Position numbers and translations under genes: made by a program. The notes beneath the pieces are model-generated. The model saw nothing but the letters and a program-made list of their open reading frames with translations. It did no database searches and had not been told where the DNA came from. From Rhodobacterales bacterium HKCCE4037 (GTDB lineage: Bacteria > Pseudomonadota > Alphaproteobacteria > Rhodobacterales > Rhodobacteraceae), in contig WVSM01000003.1 in assembly GCA_015689645.1 (NCBI GenBank), positions 124,001-188,000 on the forward strand: a stretch of 64,000 nt of DNA, given 5' to 3'. Positions 58,635 to 64,000 of this stretch are shown piece by piece. The stretch's first letter is position 1; each line of letters opens with the position of its first letter.

Positions 58635-59710
58635 CCAAGATCGAATGGACCGAGGCGACGTGGAACCCGATCGTCGGCTGCAGTGTCGTCAGCCCCGGCT
58701 GCACCAACTGCTACGCCATGAAAACGGCAGCGCGGCTGGCGAAGAACCCGGCCACCCCGCACTACGCCGGAACCGTGCAGGACAGCCGCGCGGGCCCGGT
58801 CTGGACCGGCAAGGTCGCGCTGGCCGAGAAGGCGCTGTTCGCGCCCCTGAAGCGCCGGAAGCCGACCATGTATTTCGTCAACTCGATGGGCGACCTGTTC
58901 CACGAGGATATCCCCGAAGAATGGATCGACCGCGTGTTCGCCATCATGGCCCTCTGCCCGCGGCACACGTTCCAGGTGCTGACGAAGCGGGCCGACCGCA
59001 TGCGCTCGTATTTGACCAGCCACGAGAGGCGCATGTCCGCTGCAGCCTACGCGTCTGTCTGGCACGCAACAGGGGCATGGAACATCCCGGATGACGTAAG
59101 CCTGCTCTGGCCCCTTCCGAACGTCTGGCTCGGCGTCTCGGCCGAGGATCAGGAGCGGGCGGATCTGCGCATCTCCGACCTACTCGCCACCCCCGCCGCC
59201 GTGCGGTTCGTCAGCGTCGAGCCGATGCTGGGGGCGGTGGATTTGACATGGCTGCATGCGATCGACAACGGCGACGGAGTCCTCGATTCGACGGTTGGTC
59301 GGCACTGGGAAGCGGTATTACCTCCTTGGGGTGCTGAATATCGACCGCGCCGCCGCGGACATACCGACCGCATGATGCGGCGGCAGTTCATTGGCAAAGT
59401 AGTGCCGCGCCTCGATTGGGTGATCTGTGGCGGCGAAAGCGGATCGCACGCGCGGCCCATGCACCCCGACTGGCCCCGGTCCCTGCGCGACCAGTGTAAC
59501 GCCGCCGGCGTGCCGTTCTTCTTCAAGCAATGGGGGGCATGGCTGCCCGAGGATCATGTCATCGACGCCAATCCGCCCGACCGCGTGTTCAATAGCTGCG
59601 ACACGCGCCTCGATGACTATGGGATGCGCTGGTACCGCGTCGGCAAAAAACACGCCGGGCGCCTGCTGGACGGCGGCGAATGGAATGAGATGCCAGAGGT
59701 CGCCAAGTGA
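58631..59710 (+). CDS. Phage Gp37/Gp68-family (DUF5131) protein
   Basis: 359 residues from ATG 58631 (ATGA overlap). KIEWTEATWNPIVGCSVVSPGCTNCYA is the family hallmark, with C17, C24 and C27 in the pattern C-x6-C-x2-C, similar to a radical-SAM cluster site. YFVNSMGDLFHEDIPEEWIDRVF, VLTKRADRM, WLGVSAEDQ and VSVEPMLGAVDL follow in typical order, ending with PFFFKQWGAW. Widespread in phages, never assigned a firm function to my knowledge; an iron-sulfur enzyme is likely. Confidence 0.92.
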   Translation: MTKIEWTEATWNPIVGCSVVSPGCTNCYAMKTAARLAKNPATPHYAGTVQDSRAGPVWTGKVALAEKALFAPLKRRKPTMYFVNSMGDLFHEDIPEEWIDRVFAIMALCPRHTFQVLTKRADRMRSYLTSHERRMSAAAYASVWHATGAWNIPDDVSLLWPLPNVWLGVSAEDQERADLRISDLLATPAAVRFVSVEPMLGAVDLTWLHAIDNGDGVLDSTVGRHWEAVLPPWGAEYRPRRRGHTDRMMRRQFIGKVVPRLDWVICGGESGSHARPMHPDWPRSLRDQCNAAGVPFFFKQWGAWLPEDHVIDANPPDRVFNSCDTRLDDYGMRWYRVGKKHAGRLLDGGEWNEMPEVAK

Positions 59711-59973
59711 CCGACCTGCCCGCCATCCCTGCCCCCGATCTCGGGCCGCGTGAGGTCCGGCTGCAGGAGATCCTGCACGAGCTGATCGCAGCCGGGGCGT
59801 TCCGGGACGCGCGGGACATCCTCAATGGTTACCTGAAAGAGATCTCGGACGGCCGGGTCCGGCACATCGAAACCGTCTTCCTCAAATGGCGCGAGCTTCC
59901 CGCCGATGAACGTCCGGACTTCCTGACATATGCCCACCACCGCCGCGACCCATCGATCGAGGTGAACGGATGA
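59707..59973 (+). CDS. Small phage protein, unknown
   Basis: 88 residues from GTG 59707, making a GTGA overlap. VRLQEILHELIAAGAFRDARDILNGYLKEISDGRVRHIETVF is helical; the rest is short and polar. No family recognised. Overlaps the excisionase-like gene by 4 bp. Confidence 0.6.
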   Translation: MTDLPAIPAPDLGPREVRLQEILHELIAAGAFRDARDILNGYLKEISDGRVRHIETVFLKWRELPADERPDFLTYAHHRRDPSIEVNG

Positions 59974-60323
59974 CCCACCACGCCCCCAGCCTGGTCGCAA
60001 CGGCCCGCTCGCAGGTCGCAGATCGACCGCTTTCGACCGACGAGGCGGTGGCCTTTCTGGCACGGCACGGGGTGCAGACCAGCCGCAGCGGGCTTGACAT
60101 GGCCCGGAACGAGGGCAGGCTTGCGTGGATCTCCGCACGGGGCCGGGTCCGAATCCTTTATGAACCCGCGGCCCTGATCGAGGCCTTCATCACGAGGCAC
60201 CCGCCATGCCGCTCAAACTCGTCCGACCCAAAGGCACCCCGAACTGGTACATCCGCGGCACCGTCAAGGGATGCAGCATTTACGAAAGCACTGGCCTTAG
60301 CGACAAGCGGCAGGCGGAGATAA
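59970..60323 (+). CDS. Putative excisionase-like HTH protein
   Basis: 117 residues. LSTDEAVAFLARHGVQTSRSGLDMARNEGRLAWISARGRVRILYEPAALIEAFI looks like a MerR/Xis-type winged HTH. The last 38 residues run out of frame within the first 118 bp of the integrase gene, an unusually long overlap. A small HTH directly before an integrase suggests directionality control. Tentative. Confidence 0.6.
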   Translation: MTHHAPSLVATARSQVADRPLSTDEAVAFLARHGVQTSRSGLDMARNEGRLAWISARGRVRILYEPAALIEAFITRHPPCRSNSSDPKAPRTGTSAAPSRDAAFTKALALATSGRRR

Positions 60324-61306
60324 CCCGCGCCCGGCGCGAGGCCGAGCTGATCGACCAGGCGCTTTTCGGCAAACAGGCCGTCACCACCTTTGCGCAGGCC
60401 GCCCTGACCTACATCGAGGCCGGCGGCGAAACCAAGTTCCTCGGCAGGATCATCGCATTTTTCGGGCCCGACAGGCTGGTCTCGTCGATCGACATGGGCG
60501 CCGTCAACGCCTGCGCGAGGTCGCTCTACCCCACCGCCGCGCCGGCGACGATCAACCGCCAGGTCATCGTGCCGATCAGCGCCGTGATGAACATGCACTT
60601 CGCTGCGCAGAACAAGCGTGCGCCCCGGTTCGCCCGCCGACGGGAACCGAAGGGCCGGTTCCGGTGGCTGACGCCTGAGGAAGCCGAGCGGCTGATCGCG
60701 GCCGCCAGCGCGCTGACCCTGCCCCGACACGCCGAGCCGGAACGATTCACGCTGCAGAAGATCGCGTTCCTCCTGGGCAGCGGGTGCCGCACGGGCGAGG
60801 CCTTCGCCGCCACCGTCGAGGATTGGAACCCGGTCACCCGGCAATGGTGGATCCCGGCGACCGCCACCGGCGCCGGCAAGACCGAAGGCGCCGCGCGCTT
60901 CGTGGATCTGCCCGAACGCGCCGTCACGCTGATCGACGAGCTGCCGACCGAGGGCCGTGCCTTCCGCACCGCCTATGGCAAGGACATCGTTCTGCGCGAG
61001 GGTGGTGGCGGGCAGATGGGCGCATCCTTCAAAACGGCGCGCGAGGCGGCCGGCCTGGGCCCGGACGTGACACCGCACACCCTGCGCCACACGTGGGCCA
61101 CCTGGTACTACGCGCAGACGCGCGATTTCGGCGGGCTGATGGATCGAGGCGGATGGCTGAAGGCTGACACTGCCAACCGCTACCGCAAGATCGCGCCGGC
61201 TGATCTGGCGCACCGCCTGCTCGCGCACGGATGGGATTTCCGTGGAAAATCCGTGGACCTGCCAGAGGTCCAGCCAGCGAAACGGCGAATTAGATCAGTA
61301 AAGTAA
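60206..61306 (+). CDS. Tyrosine-type site-specific integrase
   Basis: 366 residues. N-terminal arm-binding-like part (WYIRGTVKGCSIYESTGLSDKRQAEIT), core-binding helices, then the catalytic set R195 (GCRTGE), K225, H291-x2-R294 (HTLRHTW) and nucleophile Y326 (ANRYRKI). It recombines attP with the tRNA-Ser attB. The gene ends 34 bp before the right att core, and its 3' end contains one copy of the arm-type repeat. Confidence 0.95.
   Translation: MPLKLVRPKGTPNWYIRGTVKGCSIYESTGLSDKRQAEITRARREAELIDQALFGKQAVTTFAQAALTYIEAGGETKFLGRIIAFFGPDRLVSSIDMGAVNACARSLYPTAAPATINRQVIVPISAVMNMHFAAQNKRAPRFARRREPKGRFRWLTPEEAERLIAAASALTLPRHAEPERFTLQKIAFLLGSGCRTGEAFAATVEDWNPVTRQWWIPATATGAGKTEGAARFVDLPERAVTLIDELPTEGRAFRTAYGKDIVLREGGGGQMGASFKTAREAAGLGPDVTPHTLRHTWATWYYAQTRDFGGLMDRGGWLKADTANRYRKIAPADLAHRLLAHGWDFRGKSVDLPEVQPAKRRIRSVK
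61239..61261. repeat. Candidate integrase arm-type sites, right end
   Basis: Second copy of the 23 bp containing TCCGTGGA-AAA-TCCGTGGA, same orientation as at 20200-20222. It lies within the integrase coding sequence (residues about 345-352), 79 bp from the right att core. Confidence 0.65.
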
Positions 61307-61340
61307 GGGGATTTCGTCGGCCTGGCGAAACTGGCTTGCC

Positions 61341-61395
61341 CCCTTAGCAGGGGAGCGCCTTCGACCACTCGGCCACGTCTCCGCCGCCGGGTCTA
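61341..61395. repeat. attR core with tRNA-Ser 5' fragment
   Basis: Identical to 20036-20090. Positions 61341-61382 correspond to the 5' half of tRNA-Ser; no 3' half follows, so it is a tRNA fragment, not a gene. After excision this site and 20036-20090 rejoin into one attB. Confidence 0.95.
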
Positions 61396-61419
61396 TAAGC
61401 GGCGTTCGGGGAAAACAAG
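61394..61419 (-). promoter_or_regulatory. Original tRNA-Ser promoter, now cut off from its gene
   Basis: On the minus strand CTTGTT and TTATAG/TATAGA boxes (about 14-16 bp apart) precede AGACCC and the tRNA fragment. Before integration this would drive tRNA-Ser. In the lysogen it would transcribe the tRNA 5' fragment and then the antisense of the integrase 3' end. Confidence 0.5.
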
Positions 61420-61421
61420 GC

Positions 61422-62309
61422 TCAATTGGCGCGGCGGGCCTCGCGGATCAGCGCAACGGAATAAAGCGCCAGCGCGCCCCAGATCATCGGGAAGGCAATC
61501 GCGCGGGCCGGGCCGAATGGTTCGCGGAAGATGAACACGGCCACCAGCATGATCAGCGTCGGCGCGATGTATTGCAGGATGCCGATGGTCGACAGCCTGA
61601 GCAGCTTCGCGCCGTTGACGTAAAGGATCAGCGGGATTGCCGTGACCAGCCCCGCGCAGGCCAGAAGCCACGTGTCGCGCGGATCGTCGAGGAACGCCCC
61701 GTCGCCGCCCAGCCACAAGAGATAGGCCAGCGCCGGCACGCTCAGGATCGTGACCTCCAGGAAGAACCCCTGGTTCGGCCCGATGGGCAGGCGGCGCTTG
61801 CAGAACGCGTAGCCGCCCCAGCTCAGCATCAGCGCGATTGCGGGCCACGGCAGGCTGCCTTGCGCCACGGTCAGCACCACCACCGCCGCCGAGGCCAGAG
61901 CCACCGCCGCCCATTTCAGGGCGCTCAACCGCTCCCCCAGCAGAACCGCACCCAGGAAGATGCTGAACAGCGGGTTGATGTAATAGCCCAACGCCCCGTC
62001 CAGCGCGCGTTCGTTCGCAATCGCCCAGACGTAGACCCCCCAGTTGATCGAGATGAACACGCTGGTCAGCGCCGCCATCGCCAGCATCGAGGGGCTGCGG
62101 AACGCCACGCGCAGATCGCCCGTCCGGCCCGTCGCCCAGATCAGCAAGCCGATGATCGGCAGTGACCAGACCACGCGATGGGCCACCACCTCGGCCGGGT
62201 CCAGATGCTCCAGCGCCTTAAGATAGAGCGGCAACCCGCCCCACAACACGTAGGCGCTGATCGCGTAGGCAAAGCCCGCGGGCGTGTCTTCGGATTGCCC
62301 CTGAGCCAT
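61422..62309 (-). CDS. rarD: EamA-family transporter RarD
   Basis: 295 residues with ten membrane segments in two EamA repeats. YAISAYVLWGGLPLYLKAL, HRVVWSLPI and GYYINPLFSIFLGAVLLGERLS are characteristic of RarD; the second repeat has QYIAPTLIMLVAVFIFREPF. It is an inner-membrane drug/metabolite transporter with no proven substrate. In the ancestral chromosome its stop lay just upstream of the tRNA-Ser promoter. Divergent from the carbamoylase gene. Confidence 0.92.
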   Translation of the reverse strand: MAQGQSEDTPAGFAYAISAYVLWGGLPLYLKALEHLDPAEVVAHRVVWSLPIIGLLIWATGRTGDLRVAFRSPSMLAMAALTSVFISINWGVYVWAIANERALDGALGYYINPLFSIFLGAVLLGERLSALKWAAVALASAAVVVLTVAQGSLPWPAIALMLSWGGYAFCKRRLPIGPNQGFFLEVTILSVPALAYLLWLGGDGAFLDDPRDTWLLACAGLVTAIPLILYVNGAKLLRLSTIGILQYIAPTLIMLVAVFIFREPFGPARAIAFPMIWGALALYSVALIREARRAN

Positions 62310-62428
62310 CTGCCCCTCCGTTCGGCGAAATCGAAGCGCACTTCACATAGCGGCATGGCAAATGGCAATTCAGAGCCTGTGATGTGTCCCATCACGCGGG
62401 CTGAACGCGACTGGACGCGCGCGGCGCA

Positions 62429-63655
62429 ATGACCGACACTCGCCCCATGGATAGCCTTCCCATCAATCCCGACCGCTTTCTCGAAACCCTTCACGCCCTG
62501 CGTCGCTTTGGCCAGGACGGCCCCGGCGTCCGCCGCCGTGCCTTCTCGGCCGAGGACCTCGCCTCCCGCGACTGGCTGGCCGAACGCATCACGCAGGCCG
62601 GGCTCGATCCGCATTTCGACCCGGTCGGCAATCTCTTCGGGCTGACCGAAGGCCGCTCGCTCCTCGTTGGCTCCCACTCAGATACCCAGCCCGAAGGCGG
62701 CTGGCTCGACGGGGCGCTCGGTGTGGTGGCGGCATTGGAGATCGCACAGGCGAGCCGCGAGGTGGACGGTCCGCCGATCTCGATGGTCAGCTTCCAGGAC
62801 GAGGAGGGGCGCTTTGGCGCGCTCACCGGCTCCTCGACATGGTCGGGCAAACTCTCCTTGCAGGAGGCCGACAGGCTGACCGCAAGCGACGGCACCGGTT
62901 TCGCGGATGCGCGCGCCATGCTCGACAATCGGGTGAGCGACTTCATCGACCATGCCCGCTTCTCCGGCTTCCTCGAAATGCACATCGAACAGGGCCCCGT
63001 CCTCGATCAGTCGGACGAGGCCATCGGAGTCGTCACCGGGATCGTCGGGCTGCGCCAGTTGCAGATCACCGTCTCGGGCCAGCAGAACCACGCGGGCACC
63101 ACGCCCATGGCGCTCCGGCGCGATGCCTTCACCGCCGTCTCCCGCTTCGCGACACAGCTGGAGGATCGTCTGCAAAACATCGTCACCCCGCAATCGGTCT
63201 GGACCATCGGGCAGATCAGGCTCACGCCGAACGCGTCCTCCATCGTGCCCGGCAAAGCCGTCTTCTCCCTGCAATGGAGGGACGCGGAATGTGACCGGCT
63301 TGACCGGATGGAACAGGTGATATTGGAAACGCTCGCCACCGTGCAGCACAGCACCGGCTGCACCTTCTCCGCCAACCGCCTGCGCCAAGACATCACGCCC
63401 ACGCCGATGGATGCCGATATGCAGGCGGCCCTGTCCCGCGCTGCCGAGGCGATTGCGCCCGGCAAATGGCGCAGCATGCCGTCCGGCGCGCTGCACGACG
63501 CCTCGAACCTCGCGGGCCTGATGCCGACAGGTATGCTGTTCGTGCCCTCCATCGGCGGCATTTCCCACGATTTCGCCGAGGATACGGCCGAGGCGGATCT
63601 CGTCACTGGCCTGAAAGTGCTGGCTCAGGCTGCCTTCGAGGTCGCCTCCGCCTGA
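62429..63655 (+). CDS. M20-family Zn-dependent amidase (N-carbamoyl-L-amino-acid hydrolase / allantoate amidohydrolase-like)
   Basis: 408 residues. Metal site residues appear in order: [15 protein letters not shown] (His and bridging Asp), FQDEEGRFG (Glu pair), MHIEQGPVL (His) and the C-terminal GGISHDFAE (His). [12 protein letters not shown] is also typical of hydantoinase/carbamoylase-family amidases. It hydrolyses N-carbamoyl amino acids or ureidoglycine-like compounds in the cytoplasm and would complete the hydantoin pathway encoded at 17305-19786. ATG 62429 is used; ATG 62447 is possible. No clear SD. Confidence 0.92.
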   Translation: MTDTRPMDSLPINPDRFLETLHALRRFGQDGPGVRRRAFSAEDLASRDWLAERITQAGLDPHFDPVGNLFGLTEGRSLLVGSHSDTQPEGGWLDGALGVVAALEIAQASREVDGPPISMVSFQDEEGRFGALTGSSTWSGKLSLQEADRLTASDGTGFADARAMLDNRVSDFIDHARFSGFLEMHIEQGPVLDQSDEAIGVVTGIVGLRQLQITVSGQQNHAGTTPMALRRDAFTAVSRFATQLEDRLQNIVTPQSVWTIGQIRLTPNASSIVPGKAVFSLQWRDAECDRLDRMEQVILETLATVQHSTGCTFSANRLRQDITPTPMDADMQAALSRAAEAIAPGKWRSMPSGALHDASNLAGLMPTGMLFVPSIGGISHDFAEDTAEADLVTGLKVLAQAAFEVASA

Positions 63656-63673
63656 AAAGAATACGGATTCTTT
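63656..63673 (+). terminator. Weak hairpin after the amidase gene
   Basis: AAAGAAT-acgg-ATTCTTT forms a 7 bp AT-rich stem directly after the stop; the 3' arm supplies the T-run. Weak, but position and shape fit a terminator. Confidence 0.4.
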
Positions 63674-63824
63674 CTGTATATATTCCGGCACTTAGAAGAT
63701 TTCTTCGAAAAACTTCGCCCAAGCGCGACGGAAACTCCGCCCGCGCCCGTGATACCTCATGTCTACAGCATTTCAGACATCCACATTTTTGAAGACCACC
63801 ATTTGAACCCAAAGGAATTGACCC

Positions 63825-64000
63825 ATGAAAAAGACCATCAAAGCCCTCGCCCTGATCGCAATTGCCGCTTCTGCTGCCCTGCCTGCCTCGGCCAACACCT
63901 TCCTCGGCGCGCGTGTCGCCGCCGATACTTCGGACGTCGACGTGATTGCCGTCCCCGGCGCGCAGCTTTTCAGCGAAGTCCGCTTCTGCGTCGTGAACCG
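63825..64000 (+). CDS. Secreted protein, partial (C-terminus beyond right edge)
   Basis: 58 residues visible. A signal peptide (KKTIKALALIAIAASAALPASA) is followed by NTFLGARVAADTSDVDVIAVPGAQLFSEVRFCVVN, the start of an exported beta-rich protein. AAAGGA lies 8 nt before ATG 63825. The 170 bp upstream are AT-rich and should contain its promoter. Too short for a family call. Confidence 0.75.
   Translation, partial: MKKTIKALALIAIAASAALPASANTFLGARVAADTSDVDVIAVPGAQLFSEVRFCVVN

Larger units (their letters stand above)
20036..61395. mobile_element. Intact siphovirus-like prophage integrated in tRNA-Ser(GCU)
   Basis: Bounded by a 55 bp perfect repeat; one repeat-to-repeat unit is 41,305 bp. All modules of a temperate tailed phage are present: integrase, immunity, replication, HNH/terminase, portal, ClpP-type protease, HK97-fold capsid, connectors, tail tube, tape measure, tail tip, fibres, holin, lysozyme and spanins. 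No broken structural gene was seen. Late genes run leftward from about 42.8 kb to 20.4 kb, early genes leave the immunity region (52-54 kb) in both directions, and the integrase lies at the right end. Confidence 0.95.

Noticed and set aside
61341-61382. Second tRNA-Ser
   Set aside because: Only the 5' half is present; the 3' half, T-arm and CCA are missing. It is the attR copy.

Overview
The window comes from a high-GC alphaproteobacterium. The gene families (RarD, hydantoinase, RbsB-type sugar ABC systems, a DUF3356/GTA-type tail chaperone) and overall style suggest Rhodobacterales (roseobacter group). This is an inference from gene content, not a taxonomic test.

Region 1 (1-17139) is a host catabolic island. 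On the minus strand an RbsB-like binding protein, an SDR dehydrogenase, two permeases and a double-ABC ATPase form one transport operon, followed after a 550 bp gap by an AMP-forming ligase that runs off the left edge. Divergently, on the plus strand, lie a cytosolic regulator that joins a helix-turn-helix to a solute-binding-protein fold, a second SDR, an M24 (creatinase/prolidase-fold) hydrolase, and a TPP-dependent 2-oxoacid/acetoin-type dehydrogenase (E1 alpha, E1 beta, a two-lipoyl E2 without an active site, and a separate E2 catalytic protein) with an aldehyde dehydrogenase between the two E2 parts. The likely logic is uptake of a polyol- or ketol-like compound, oxidation by the SDRs, and cleavage to an acyl-CoA and an aldehyde that is oxidised further. 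The substrate is unknown.

Region 2 (17305-19786) is a minus-strand hydantoin cluster: hydantoin racemase, a VOC protein and dihydropyrimidinase/hydantoinase. A matching N-carbamoyl-amino-acid hydrolase lies at 62429-63655, on the far side of the prophage.

Region 3 (20036-61395) is an apparently complete tailed (siphovirus-like, HK97-fold capsid) prophage of 41,305 bp per unit, inserted in a tRNA-Ser(GCU) gene and bounded by a 55 bp perfect repeat. Unusually, the phage carries the 5' half of the tRNA and a replacement promoter. Leftward from the immunity region run a tightly overlapping replication/DNA-modification operon (ParB-like protein, MT-A70 and D12 methyltransferases, zinc/Toprim primase, SF3 helicase), a noncoding GGGAGGAT repeat array, then the late genes: HNH, terminase, portal, protease, capsid, connectors, tail, tape measure, tail tip, tail fibres, holin, lysozyme, overlapping spanins and a terminator. 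Rightward from the immunity region run small unknown genes, a strongly structured putative RNA, a large ParB-family protein, an acyl carrier protein, a DUF5131 protein, a probable excisionase-like protein and the tyrosine integrase. Immunity consists of two divergent HTH proteins and a family of 16 bp operators (TAGG-N8-CCTA) placed in the spacers of both early promoters. Related GCGG-N8-CCGC sites inside early genes look like stoperators.

Region 4 (61422-64000) is host chromosome again: RarD transporter, M20-family carbamoylase and the start of a secreted protein cut by the right edge.
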